Assembly (NCBI GenBank): GCA_012735195.1
Contig: JAAYIC010000037.1
Location: 1-36,461 of the forward strand
Direction of reading: 5' to 3'
Length of the DNA: 36,461 nucleotides
DNA from: Bacillota bacterium
Lineage (GTDB): Bacteria; Bacillota; UBA4882; UBA10575
Numbering within the stretch: position 1 is the first letter of the stretch; every line of letters starts with the position of its first letter. Shown in pieces: positions 1 to 8,929 of this stretch. Made by a program: the position numbers and the translations under genes. The notes under the pieces were generated by a model. The model was given only the letters and a program-made list of their open reading frames with translations. It did not search any database and was not told the origin of the DNA.

Positions 1-2
1 CG

Positions 3-407
3 TATATGCACACCCATACGTTCTGCGAGCGGATGGTTGAGAACTGGAAGGTTGAGGATTCGCCCAACCTGATCCTGGTCGCTACCGGCTTCGCCGCCAG
101 CGAGGAAGAGATGGCCGAATGCCTCGAACTGGCCAAACAGGTAGATCTGGTTGTCATGACCAACTACTACGCGCGGATCGTCAAGGCCGGGGACAACGCG
201 AAGCTCGTCAAGAAGCTGAAAGAAGCCGGGCACGACGTTGTTGTTGTGACCAACCATCCGTACGAAATTGGCGCCACTGCCGAGGCCGATGCGGTGGTCT
301 GCAACTTCAGCGGTACCCCGGACTCGATCCGCGCCGCCGCAGACCTGCTCTTCGGCAAGATCCAGCCGGCAAGCACAACCAAAGTCCCGGTGAAACTGGA
401 CTTCTAA
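3..407 (+). CDS. Glycoside hydrolase family 3 protein, C-terminal part (partial)
   Basis: The frame is already open at the left edge (a Tyr codon precedes the first Met), so this is the 3' end of a longer gene. The roughly 134 visible residues look like the alpha/beta C-terminal domain of GH3 enzymes of the NagZ/beta-N-acetylhexosaminidase type: a buried strand ILVATG, a strand DLVVMTNYY, a strand DVVVVTNHPY, then a closing KVPVKLDF like the usual GK-LPV ending. The catalytic (alpha/beta)8 barrel lies outside the window, so the substrate cannot be decided; beta-hexosaminidase or beta-glucosidase are both possible. A strong intrinsic terminator follows 17 bases after the stop, so this gene ends its transcript here. 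Confidence 0.75.
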   Translation, partial: YMHTHTFCERMVENWKVEDSPNLILVATGFAASEEEMAECLELAKQVDLVVMTNYYARIVKAGDNAKLVKKLKEAGHDVVVVTNHPYEIGATAEADAVVCNFSGTPDSIRAAADLLFGKIQPASTTKVPVKLDF

Positions 408-423
408 AGTAAACAGGATTTTT

Positions 424-455
424 AAGAAAGGAGGGCATTTGCCCTCCTTTCTTTT
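424..455 (+). terminator. Intrinsic terminator after the GH3 gene
   Basis: A perfect 13-bp stem (424-436 pairs with 441-453) with a 4-base loop ATTT is followed by a pyrimidine-rich, T-rich tract. It sits directly downstream of the stop codon at 405-407. The A-rich 5' arm may also let it act weakly in the other direction. Confidence 0.9.
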
Positions 456-726
456 CTCCCTTTTTCCCTTCTCTTTTTCCAGTTTTTCCCCAATCTTCTT
501 CCCCTTTTTTCTTACAATTCCGCCTTGACCTTTCCTTATCCAGAGAAGATGAGCATTGTCCTTCTCACTGCCGGCTTGTGGCGGTTTTCCTCCGGAAGCC
601 CACCTCCGCCTGCAAAGCGCCCTCACTTTTTTTAGAAAAAAAGGGGTTTTCAGCCCGGCCGGCGAATTTTAGCCTAAAGAAACCCAGAGGTCGCACCTGC
701 ACAGGAAGGGAAGGAAGGGATGAGCC
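456..726. other. Intergenic region upstream of addB
   Basis: No credible gene. The first 60 bases are strongly pyrimidine-rich. A TTGACC hexamer lies at 525-530 but has no good -10 box at 16-18 bases. An A/T inverted repeat (CTTTTTTT-AG-AAAAAAAG) lies around 625-645. The region ends in a purine-rich stretch that contains the addB ribosome-binding site. I cannot place the addB promoter with confidence. Confidence 0.4.
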
Positions 727-3423
727 GTGCAAATAGAGTACCTGAGCTACCGTGAGGATCTATTTTCCAGGGTGTTCACGCTGGCGGCCGGAGGCCCCAG
801 GGTCTTTATCTTTGCCGGACAGGTGAATATGGTCGAGGCCGCCCGTTCCCATGAGCCGCCTTTTCTCCAGCCGGCCTCTCTCTTCCTTACCCTCAGGGAT
901 TTCAAAGAGCGGTTTTTCCCCCCGCAGCGGTTGATTTTACGCGAAGAAAAACTGGCGGTTTTCTTCTATGAACTCCTTACCGCAGCCGAACGGGAAGAAC
1001 TGGGGATTGACGACTACTTTGACGCCATTGAACCGGCGGGCGGTTTCTTTAAACTCTACGATGAGATGAGCGAGTATGAAATCCCGGTTTTAACAGGGCT
1101 CGAGCCGTGGCAGGAGAAAAAATACGAAATTTTGCAGGCGGTTCGCCGCCGCTATCTGGCCCGTCTGGATGAATTGGGATATACCGACGCCACGCTGGCC
1201 TTTGATTTTTCCAACTTCTATGAAGAACCCCTCCGGGAATTTTCCGAGATTGTTCTGGTTAATATCATCGCCTTTACGCCTAAAGAAAAAAGGCTTCTCC
1301 GCTTCCTGGCGGACCGGGGGTTCCGGCTCCGGCTCCTTTTGCAACTCTCTCCAGAGGATTTTGATGAAGAACTGCTCTGTTTGACCGGCGTCTCCTTCCC
1401 GGCTAACCCGGGAACCGAGATCATCCTTTACCAAACCGGGGACGACCTTCTCCAATTGACAAATATCATCGCGTTATTGGAAGAAGAGGAAGAAGCCGTG
1501 GTCCTGGATGCCGCTTCCAGTAGTTCCTATCACCGGTTACTGACCGGTGGTAAAATCATGGTTGATGGGGAAACCGGTTTTCGCGAGACCAAAATCTACC
1601 GTTTTCTGACAGCCCTCTATAACCTGCTGCAGGGGGCCGTTGATCGCGCGGGTGTGCTGCAAGTGGAACTGAACAGCCTTATGCAAGCGGTCCGTCTTCC
1701 GGAGTTCCGGACCTACTACGGCCTGGATGAAACCTCCGGCGCACGCCTGCAGGAGATGGCCGGGGAAGGATATGCCTACTTTTTTGCCCCCGGAGAGTTC
1801 CGGAGCGTAATGAATGACTTGGCCCGGCTCAGGCAGGTGCAAAGCATGAAGGATCTATGTGCTTTTCTGGCCGGCCTCGACCTGAGTTTACTTAATGACA
1901 GGCATCTGGCAAAGAATATCATCAGGTATTTTGATGCCCTCCTGGAGCTCGAATCCCTGGAGGAGCTGGGGATCGTCAGCGACTGGAAAAACTACTTTTC
2001 CCGGACGGCTTTGGGCCTCCTCCGCCTGGCCCTTAACTATCTGGGTTATAAAAAAGTTAAGCCCATCCGCGACCCGGAGCTGGAGGCCACCGCCGTCAGA
2101 ATGACCGGCCTGCGGGAAGCCCCGGACCGCCCCTGGGAGACCCTGGTGATCATCAATGCCTCCCACGGCGTAATCCCCGCCGTGAGCGGAGAGAACTTCC
2201 TCCTCACCGACGGGCAGCGGGCCCGGCTCGGGTTGCCCGCGGCGCAAGAACGGAAACTCGCCGAAAAGTACGCTTTTTTCCGTCCCGTCTTCAGCAGCAA
2301 AAAGGCGGTTATTTTCAGTCTGAAAAACCTGGAAGAGAATTTAACCCCCAGTTCCTTTGTGGAGGAACTCCGCCTCCATTATGGGCTTTCCCCGGTGGAG
2401 GCTCCGGTCAAAGCCCGGCAGCTTCCGGAGGTCACCGCCGGGATCTTTGCCGTCCCGGACCGGGCGGCGGCTGCGGCCGCCCTTGAACTGGAAGATACAG
2501 CTGCCGGTCACGCGCCAGTAAACGGGCGGCCCGGCGACCAACCCGGTAGCCGGAGCCCGGCCGCGGCGGTCTCCGGCGGCGCCATGAACGGGGATACGGC
2601 CCTGGCCAATGACTGGCCGCCGGTGGAAACGGCGGATTTTCCCGGGAAACGTTTCTCTTTAAGTTATTACAAATACAAAGCCCTGAGCGAATGTCATTTT
2701 AAATTTTATCTTCAATATATCAGCGGCGTGGAAGAGATGATCACACCGGTAACAGGCTTGCACACGCGGATCCTCAGCCCTCCGCTCTTCGGCAGCCTGG
2801 TACATGAGCTTTTTGCCGAGGTCCTTAACCGCGCCGGTCCCGCCCTTGGCCTTTCACCGGAAGCGATTGACGAGATTATCAGGGACAAGCTTATTTATAG
2901 CTGGGGCCCGAAGATCAACGATTATTTCTTCAAATACTACCAGGAACTGTTCTTAAGAAAGATCAAGGAGTCGCTCCTGAACTTCCTGGCAATCCTGGGC
3001 AGACGGGGCAAGAAAAAGCCGGTCCGGGATCTGAAGAGCGAATGGCGCCCGCGGAAGACAGGAGCCCCCTTTTACCGTCATGAAATAACCGACGTCTATT
3101 TGAGCGGCCGGATTGATCTTCTTCTTGATACGGGCGACACCCTCCGGGTGGTTGATTTCAAGACCGGCGCCGGCCACTCCAGCCAGTTGGATTTCTATGC
3201 CTTACTGCTCAAAGAAGCAACCGGCACGGAAGCCCGGATCGAGAGGGAGATCTATGACGTACTGAAGGAAAAACTCCAGCCGGGGACGGTCGACGGAGAA
3301 AAAGAACTGGCGGCAATCATCCGTGAGGAACTTACGGAGCTTTTTGCCAGCCGGACCTACCAGGGAGTGGAAAAGCCCTCCCTCTGCCGTAATTGTCCTT
3401 GGCTGGATCTCTGCCGGGGGTGA
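727..3423 (+). CDS. addB: AddB-like subunit: PD-(D/E)XK exonuclease with Fe-S cluster cysteines
   Basis: 898 residues from a GTG start; the purine-rich AAGGAAGGGA ends 6 bases upstream. It is probably the nuclease/scaffold subunit of the AddAB helicase-nuclease that processes double-strand breaks for RecA. The C-terminal nuclease is clear: His693 in GSLVHELF, Asp797 in GRIDLLL, and Asp810 and Lys812 in VDFKTG. Cys656 (SECHFKFYL) plus Cys887, Cys890 and Cys896 at the extreme C-terminus reproduce the C-x2-C-x5-C spacing of the AddB 4Fe-4S cluster. It is shorter than Bacillus AddB (about 1,166 aa), and no Walker A motif is visible at the N-terminus, as in streptococcal RexB. An Ala/Gly/Pro-rich linker (about 590-635) separates the helicase-like and nuclease parts. 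Its stop codon lies within the addA ribosome-binding site. Confidence 0.88.
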   Translation: MQIEYLSYREDLFSRVFTLAAGGPRVFIFAGQVNMVEAARSHEPPFLQPASLFLTLRDFKERFFPPQRLILREEKLAVFFYELLTAAEREELGIDDYFDAIEPAGGFFKLYDEMSEYEIPVLTGLEPWQEKKYEILQAVRRRYLARLDELGYTDATLAFDFSNFYEEPLREFSEIVLVNIIAFTPKEKRLLRFLADRGFRLRLLLQLSPEDFDEELLCLTGVSFPANPGTEIILYQTGDDLLQLTNIIALLEEEEEAVVLDAASSSSYHRLLTGGKIMVDGETGFRETKIYRFLTALYNLLQGAVDRAGVLQVELNSLMQAVRLPEFRTYYGLDETSGARLQEMAGEGYAYFFAPGEFRSVMNDLARLRQVQSMKDLCAFLAGLDLSLLNDRHLAKNIIRYFDALLELESLEELGIVSDWKNYFSRTALGLLRLALNYLGYKKVKPIRDPELEATAVRMTGLREAPDRPWETLVIINASHGVIPAVSGENFLLTDGQRARLGLPAAQERKLAEKYAFFRPVFSSKKAVIFSLKNLEENLTPSSFVEELRLHYGLSPVEAPVKARQLPEVTAGIFAVPDRAAAAAALELEDTAAGHAPVNGRPGDQPGSRSPAAAVSGGAMNGDTALANDWPPVETADFPGKRFSLSYYKYKALSECHFKFYLQYISGVEEMITPVTGLHTRILSPPLFGSLVHELFAEVLNRAGPALGLSPEAIDEIIRDKLIYSWGPKINDYFFKYYQELFLRKIKESLLNFLAILGRRGKKKPVRDLKSEWRPRKTGAPFYRHEITDVYLSGRIDLLLDTGDTLRVVDFKTGAGHSSQLDFYALLLKEATGTEARIEREIYDVLKEKLQPGTVDGEKELAAIIREELTELFASRTYQGVEKPSLCRNCPWLDLCRG
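3416..3423 (+). promoter_or_regulatory. addA ribosome-binding site overlapping the addB stop
   Basis: GGGGGTGA matches the anti-Shine-Dalgarno complement GGAGGTGA at 7 of 8 positions and ends 6 bases before the addA ATG. Its last three bases are the addB stop codon, so terminating ribosomes cover the initiation site. This implies translational coupling. The closer GAGG abuts the ATG and is too near to serve. Confidence 0.7.
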
Positions 3424-3429
3424 AAGAGG

Positions 3430-6400
3430 ATGCGGAAAATTTTAAAGGCCAGCGCCGGTACGGGCAAAACCTACCGGCTTTCCCTGGAGTACGTAAACGC
3501 ACTCCTTACCGGGGAATCATTTGCGGAGATCGTGGTTATGACTTTTACCCGCAAAGCCACTGCTGAAATCAGGGAGCGGATCTTTGAACACCTGGAAGAT
3601 CTGCTCCTCCGGGGAGAAAAAAGCCCGGTCTGGCAAAACCTGCAAAAAATCCGGTCCGGTTCAGAAGCGCGTACGCCTCTGAACCGGCCGCTCTTGGAGA
3701 AAATTTACGGTACGATGCTGGAGAATAAAGACCGGCTCCATATCCATACGATCGACAGTTTTATTAATCATATCTTTAAACAGGCCGTCGCCCCCTATTT
3801 GGGAATTTACCGTTATACTATTATCGAAGAGTATAAGAATAAGGAGACGGCCGCAGAGGTCTTCAAAATGATGCTGGATAACCCGGAGGACTTTGCCCTG
3901 ATGGAGAAGTTCCTCGCCGATAACCCCGAACGGGATATCGAGCATTACCTGGGCCTCATCGATGAGATTCTCAAAAACCGGTGGAAGTTTTTATTGATTC
4001 AGCGCCGGCCCCGGGCATGCCTCCCCTCTTCCGGGCCGGCCTCCGCTCTGGATGAAACGATCCGCCTTGCCAGAAAGGCGGCCGCAGCAAAAGGCTGCCC
4101 GTGGGACGACTTTTTATGCAAGGAATTTCAAGGGCTCCTCCAGCAATACCTGGAGGATTTACCGGCCATGGACAGCCAAGCAAAAGAGGAGTTTATCCTG
4201 AAAAACCGTAACGCCTTTTTCTCCAGGCCGTTTTGGAACGGGAATAAACTCCGGGGCAAGGAATGGGAACCGGTCAAAACCGAACTGCTGGACCGGTATG
4301 AAGAATTCCGGCGGAAACTGGCCGCCTGCATCTATAACCGGGAAATGATCCCCTATGAAGAGGAGATCTTCCGGTTTTCCGACCGTATTTTCGCCCTCTA
4401 CGACCGGATTAAGCTCAAGACCAAAGAGTTCAGTCATACCGATATAAGTAATTATACTTATCTGTACCTTAACGAAGAAAAGCTGGGGTTGCTAAAAGAC
4501 GGGGAGGTAAGCTCCTACTTCTTTGAGCTGCTGGGCACCGAAGTGAAGACCCTTTTCATCGATGAGTTTCAAGATACCAGTATCCTCCAGTGGAAGATCC
4601 TCAAACCGTTACTGGAGAAGATGGTCCGTGTGATTGCCGTTGGCGATGAAAAGCAATCCATCTACGGCTGGCGCGGGGGCGAGAAGAAGCTCTTCGCCGG
4701 TCTCGACCGGATCCTTGGCGGCACAAGCGAACGGCTTACAACCTGTTACCGCAGTGAACAGGAGATCACCGGGTTTGTCAACCGCTTCTGCAGCCGCCTG
4801 GCCACTGCCGGCTGGGATTATGAGGACGTGGAACACCTGCCGGCCAAAACCGGGGGTTATGTCGAGATCCTGCTGGGCGGTACGGCCTTGAAAACCGCCA
4901 CCAATACAAAGGCCTTTCAAAGGCTTAGCCCTGAAGAGCAGGAGGCGATCGCAGAGATCAACCGGTTGGTCGTGGAGAACCTGCCGCAGGAGATCGCCAA
5001 AAAACTAAAACAGTTGCCTGTGGATTACGGCAACACCGTGATCCTTGCCCGTACCGGCGCCGACCTGGCGGAGATCGCCGCCGAACTGGATAAAGAAGGC
5101 CTGCCGTATCTCCTGGAAAGCAGGGAAAGCCTGATCGACCACCCTGCTGTAAAGCCCCTCTATTTTCTCCTCTCCTATCTGGATTCCGGTGACTACCTCG
5201 CGCTGTTGAAATTCCTCCGCAGTGACCTGGTGGGGATTAGCCGCCGGGAGCTGAAACGGTTTCTCACCGGAAAAACAGCGGTGGAAGATTTCCTGGCGGA
5301 CGCAACCCCGCAACCGGAGACGGAGGAAAAACCGGGGGCCGGTAGAGAAAATGCCGGACTGAAAAGCCTGAACCTCGGGAGGTTCTTGCCGGTTTTAACG
5401 GAGATCAAACATCTGCAGGGGTTGGCTTGGGACCGGTTGACCACCGCTGTGATCGAGCGTTTCGGCCTCATCCCTCTTTACCGGGAAAACAGCGGCGCCC
5501 TCAAGAACATCTACCAGTTTTTTAAGTTGATGCGTTCCTTCCCTTGCCTCCAGGAGTTCCTGGTCTATCTGGAAGAAAACCGGGAGAGCGAAGAGTTAAA
5601 GCAGGTGGGCGTAGAGGAGGAGAGAGCCGTTAAGCTGATGACGGTCCATAAAGCCAAAGGGCTCTCCTTTGGCACCGTCTTTTTCTACTGGAAACCCTCC
5701 GCCCGCAGCGGCAGGGACGGGGGACATGTGGAGCTCTTTGTCACTTTTGACCGAGATTTTTCTGTGGTCGAAGATTACTTGCTAACGCATGGCCGTTACC
5801 GGCAACTCTTTGACCTTTTGGGTTTGGAATATGCCGCAGAGCAAAAATACCGGGAGATGATGGAAGAGATTAATAATGTCTACGTCGCCTTAACCAGGCC
5901 GGAAAAGAACCTTTTCCTTTATATCGAAGGCCCGCGGCGCTTGTCCCCGGCGGCGCCGGGCGCCAACTGGGCCGATAGTGAGAGCTATGGCTTTTATGAG
6001 CCTGCGCTCTTGGCCGGAGCCCGGGCCGGTTCCCTCTGCGACTTAATCTCCGGCAAGAAACTGGGAAGTTTTAAGCCGGAGAAGACCGCGCCCCAGGAGA
6101 AGGAGATGGACCATCCAAAGCTACAGCCCTATTTTGCCCCGGCTGTGATCCCCGCCGCCGAAGTGGAAAGGATTAACCGGAACAAAGAGTTTGGGACGGA
6201 CCTTACCCGGCAGAAGAAAAGGAGCGACGGTTTGGCCGCCCATTTATACCTGGAGCAGATAAAAAAGAACACAGCGGCGGAAAAAGAGTACGGGCGCCGG
6301 TTGGTCTTAGCCCATTTCGGCAATATCCTGGGGCCGGAAAGAGTCGCCGCTATCACCGCCAGAGTGGAAGAGCTGCTTTCCGCCCGTCCGGAGCTTTTTG

Positions 6401-6627
6401 TCACCTCTCCCCACCGGCGGGTTTTTACCGAATACGAGATCCGGGAGGACGGCAAGGTTTACCGGGTTGACCGGCTGATCGTGGATGAAGAAAAAAAAGA
6501 GATTCTCATCCTTGATTTCAAAACCGGCGAAACCAAGGAGGAATCACAGTTGGAAGAGTACCGCCGGGTGATCCAGGCGAAAACCGGCGGCCGGTATCAG
6601 GTGAAAACCGAATTCATTGAGCTATAG
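3430..6627 (+). CDS. addA: AddA-like UvrD-family helicase/exonuclease
   Basis: 1,065 residues. This is a superfamily 1A 3'-5' helicase with a C-terminal RecB-family nuclease, forming AddAB with the upstream product. Motifs in order: Walker A ASAGTGKT with Lys13 almost at the N-terminus, Ia VMTFTRKA, II DEFQDT (378-383), III GDEKQSIYGWRGG, IV CYRSEQE, V VKLMTVHKAKGLSF, VI YVALTRPEKNL (from 818). The nuclease motif has Asp1014 (YRVDRLIV), Asp1029 and Lys1031 (DFKTG), then QLEEYRR. Because Walker A begins at residue 7 and the nearest upstream in-frame codon is a stop, the ATG start is secure. It is somewhat shorter than B. subtilis AddA (about 1,232 aa). A diverged copy of its tail occurs near 11,915. 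Confidence 0.93.
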   Translation: MRKILKASAGTGKTYRLSLEYVNALLTGESFAEIVVMTFTRKATAEIRERIFEHLEDLLLRGEKSPVWQNLQKIRSGSEARTPLNRPLLEKIYGTMLENKDRLHIHTIDSFINHIFKQAVAPYLGIYRYTIIEEYKNKETAAEVFKMMLDNPEDFALMEKFLADNPERDIEHYLGLIDEILKNRWKFLLIQRRPRACLPSSGPASALDETIRLARKAAAAKGCPWDDFLCKEFQGLLQQYLEDLPAMDSQAKEEFILKNRNAFFSRPFWNGNKLRGKEWEPVKTELLDRYEEFRRKLAACIYNREMIPYEEEIFRFSDRIFALYDRIKLKTKEFSHTDISNYTYLYLNEEKLGLLKDGEVSSYFFELLGTEVKTLFIDEFQDTSILQWKILKPLLEKMVRVIAVGDEKQSIYGWRGGEKKLFAGLDRILGGTSERLTTCYRSEQEITGFVNRFCSRLATAGWDYEDVEHLPAKTGGYVEILLGGTALKTATNTKAFQRLSPEEQEAIAEINRLVVENLPQEIAKKLKQLPVDYGNTVILARTGADLAEIAAELDKEGLPYLLESRESLIDHPAVKPLYFLLSYLDSGDYLALLKFLRSDLVGISRRELKRFLTGKTAVEDFLADATPQPETEEKPGAGRENAGLKSLNLGRFLPVLTEIKHLQGLAWDRLTTAVIERFGLIPLYRENSGALKNIYQFFKLMRSFPCLQEFLVYLEENRESEELKQVGVEEERAVKLMTVHKAKGLSFGTVFFYWKPSARSGRDGGHVELFVTFDRDFSVVEDYLLTHGRYRQLFDLLGLEYAAEQKYREMMEEINNVYVALTRPEKNLFLYIEGPRRLSPAAPGANWADSESYGFYEPALLAGARAGSLCDLISGKKLGSFKPEKTAPQEKEMDHPKLQPYFAPAVIPAAEVERINRNKEFGTDLTRQKKRSDGLAAHLYLEQIKKNTAAEKEYGRRLVLAHFGNILGPERVAAITARVEELLSARPELFVTSPHRRVFTEYEIREDGKVYRVDRLIVDEEKKEILILDFKTGETKEESQLEEYRRVIQAKTGGRYQVKTEFIEL

Positions 6628-6631
6628 TGTA

Positions 6632-6657
6632 ATGAGCTCATGTTCTCATGAGCTCAT
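6632..6657. terminator. Hairpin between convergent addA and chemoreceptor genes
   Basis: An inverted repeat ATGAGCTCATG - TTCT - CATGAGCTCAT (11-bp stem, 4-base loop) begins 5 bases after the addA stop and lies between convergent genes. It has no strong T-run on either side, so its strength as a bidirectional terminator is uncertain. Confidence 0.5.
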
Positions 6658-6684
6658 CATTTCTCATTTCCCCATCTCCTCATC

Positions 6685-8820
6685 TCATCCAGGGCGCCGC
6701 TGCTGCCTGTCACCCCGCATGGTCATGCTCAACCGGCGTTTCTCCTTGCGGCTACTGGAAATAGGAACCGGTGTTTCGTCCTCTCTCTCCCCCCGGGTCT
6801 GGAAGGTATTGATGACACTGACCAGATCACCCGCTATTTTGTGCAGGGTGTCAGCCATTCCTTTAACATGTTCCGCTCCGGCCTTTTGTTCTTCAGCCAC
6901 CGCCGTAACTTCCTCACTGGCGGCTGCGGTCTCTTCACAGATCGCATTAACACTCACGATCGAGGCGATTGCCTTGTCTTTACATTCGTCAATTCTTTTG
7001 ATGATCTCATTCATTTTCATGATGATTCTGCCGGTTTCATCCATGGCCGAGATTACATTATCGAAAGCCTCACGGGTGGAGAAAACCGCGGCCGTTTGTT
7101 CTGTCGCCATCTGTGATGCCTCCTCCGAGGTCCGGACCGACTCGCGAATCCCTTCCTGGACCCTTTTTAAGATCTCTTCGATACCCTCGGCCGCTTCCCG
7201 CGACTGCCGGCCCAATTTCCCAATCTCACTGGCCACCACCCCAAAGCCACGGCCGGCTTCTCCGGCGCGGGCCGCCTCAATCGCGGCATTTACCGCCAGG
7301 AGATGGGTCTTTTCCGTAATTTTCGTAATCGTATCCGTGATGCTCCGGATGGCCTGGATGCTCTCATTAAGCTCCTGGCCGCTCTTTTCAAATTCTTTGA
7401 TGATCCTGTCTGTTTCCTTTGTTTTTTCGACCAGAAAATCCAGGGCCTCTTTCGACTGATAACTTGCCGCCCTGGTGGTCCCGGCAATCCCCTCTACTTC
7501 TTTCGCTTCCGCAACGATAATATCAATCTCCTTGGCCAAAGCGTCGATCTGCAGGGAAGCCCTTTCCGCCTGTTTAGTCTGTTCTATAGTTCCCATGCTG
7601 ATCTCTTCCATGGTGACTGCCACCGTTTCTGCACTCTCCACTGATTGCTCCGAACTCTCTTTAAGAAAATAACTCTGCTCGGAAACCATCTTCACTATAT
7701 CTCTGGCCTTAGTAATCAGCAGGCTTAAGGCACCAATGGTTTTGTTGAGATAAGCGGCCAGTTCTCCGAATTCATCCTTTCTTGCAACGGTAATCTTTGT
7801 CCTCAAGTTGCCTTTCCCAAGTTCCCGCAGGGCATTCCCAAGATCGGCCACTGGTTTAGTGATTCTCTTAACCAAAACCACTCCGGCAATTATTGCTATC
7901 CCCAGACTGATAAGCATAAAGAAAAGTGAAGTTCTGGCCATTACCTGCACCGGCCGGTACGCTTCGGCAAGCGGTAATTCCGCCACCACCGCCCAATCGG
8001 GTTTACCCAGCGGGACCAGACTGGCAATGACCCTGGTCCCCATTATTCCAGAGCCTATATCTGTCCGGCCGGCAAAGGCCATTTTTTTGCTGACGAAGGC
8101 CGCGACATTCTCCAGGTGGCGCAGGTTCTCCCCTTTCAGCACACGGGTTATATCCCGTGAGGCCACCAGGTTGCCTATTTCATCCACTACATAGACCTGG
8201 CCTTTCTCCCCAATTTTCAGCGCGCCGATAAGGTCCCACATGAATTTCAAATTTACTTCAGCAACCAATACGCCCAAGCTGTCACCGAAGATATCGGTTA
8301 ACGGTACGGCCATGATTACCATCGGTTCAAAAGACGTCTCATCAATAATGATCGGACTGATATATTCTTCACCTGGGAACGCCCGGGTAAAAGCCTCCTG
8401 CAGGTTTTTTGTGTTCAGAACCCCGGCCACCAGTGAGGAATACCTGGATATTTTGGAGACTTCCTTTCCCTGGTTGTCTAATAAGACCAACTGGCGGAAG
8501 GAGGGTTCCTGCCCCATTAAACTGCTTAAAACAGAGCGTTGCCTTTCCTCGGGGGCTGCCAATAGATCATCGAAACCGGCGGTTACCGCCATCATGTTGA
8601 GTTTTTCCTGAATAAAGCTTTTTACTGTATTCGCCGGTTCCTTGGCCATCAATTCCTGCCGGCCAATGATAATCTCCCGGTTGTTCCGGAAAAAATTATA
8701 GATATTGAGGCCGTTGAATAGTACCAATACCACCGCCAAGAGAATTATAAAAGTCACCGTCAGGGTAGCCGCCAGGCCACGGTATCTTTTTCTCCCGGGT
8801 AAAGCGATAAGCCGGCTCAA
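6685..8820 (-). CDS. Methyl-accepting chemotaxis protein
   Basis: 711 residues from a TTG start. I prefer this TTG because AAAGGAG ends 8 bases before it; the longer frame's GTG at 8850 has no such site, and another GTG lies inside the Shine-Dalgarno. The order is a TM helix (about 16-36), an extracytoplasmic sensor of about 250 residues resembling dCache ([15 protein letters not shown]), a second TM helix (about 294-316), HAMP, then a methyl-accepting coiled-coil. The conserved hairpin tip is recognisable ([16 protein letters not shown] near residue 510). The protein would signal to CheA/CheW encoded elsewhere. It follows the ABC_sub_bind lipoprotein gene on the same strand, which suggests that the lipoprotein could present a ligand. 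The ligand is unknown. Confidence 0.93.
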   Translation of the reverse strand: MSRLIALPGRKRYRGLAATLTVTFIILLAVVLVLFNGLNIYNFFRNNREIIIGRQELMAKEPANTVKSFIQEKLNMMAVTAGFDDLLAAPEERQRSVLSSLMGQEPSFRQLVLLDNQGKEVSKISRYSSLVAGVLNTKNLQEAFTRAFPGEEYISPIIIDETSFEPMVIMAVPLTDIFGDSLGVLVAEVNLKFMWDLIGALKIGEKGQVYVVDEIGNLVASRDITRVLKGENLRHLENVAAFVSKKMAFAGRTDIGSGIMGTRVIASLVPLGKPDWAVVAELPLAEAYRPVQVMARTSLFFMLISLGIAIIAGVVLVKRITKPVADLGNALRELGKGNLRTKITVARKDEFGELAAYLNKTIGALSLLITKARDIVKMVSEQSYFLKESSEQSVESAETVAVTMEEISMGTIEQTKQAERASLQIDALAKEIDIIVAEAKEVEGIAGTTRAASYQSKEALDFLVEKTKETDRIIKEFEKSGQELNESIQAIRSITDTITKITEKTHLLAVNAAIEAARAGEAGRGFGVVASEIGKLGRQSREAAEGIEEILKRVQEGIRESVRTSEEASQMATEQTAAVFSTREAFDNVISAMDETGRIIMKMNEIIKRIDECKDKAIASIVSVNAICEETAAASEEVTAVAEEQKAGAEHVKGMADTLHKIAGDLVSVINTFQTRGEREDETPVPISSSRKEKRRLSMTMRGDRQQRRPG

Positions 8821-8929
8821 AATCCTCACTCCTTTATGGCCTGCACACACCTGCAGGCTTTAGCCTGCTTTTTGCAGCCGTCTCTTATTATCAACTGGTA
8901 CCCCGGATTGCAACACCCCGGATTATTCA
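8821..8929 (-). other. Intercistronic leader of the chemoreceptor gene
   Basis: Between the lipoprotein stop and the chemoreceptor start there is a 6-bp hairpin (GCAGGC-TAAA-GCCTGC, 8853-8868) and a 9-bp direct repeat (CCCCGGATT on the plus strand at 8901-8909 and 8916-8924). On the minus strand the hairpin is preceded, not followed, by a homopolymer, so it is not a minus-strand terminator. It may instead affect mRNA stability or translation. Confidence 0.4.

Noticed and set aside
6617-7459. 280-codon plus-strand ORF opposite the chemoreceptor gene
   Set aside because: It is a Ser-rich antisense shadow of the methyl-accepting domain, whose motifs are clear on the minus strand; no ribosome-binding site.
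8853-8873. Plus-strand intrinsic terminator (GCAGGC-TTTA-GCCTGC followed by five T)
   Set aside because: The shape fits a plus-strand terminator, but no plus-strand gene precedes it; treated as an intercistronic hairpin of the minus-strand operon.
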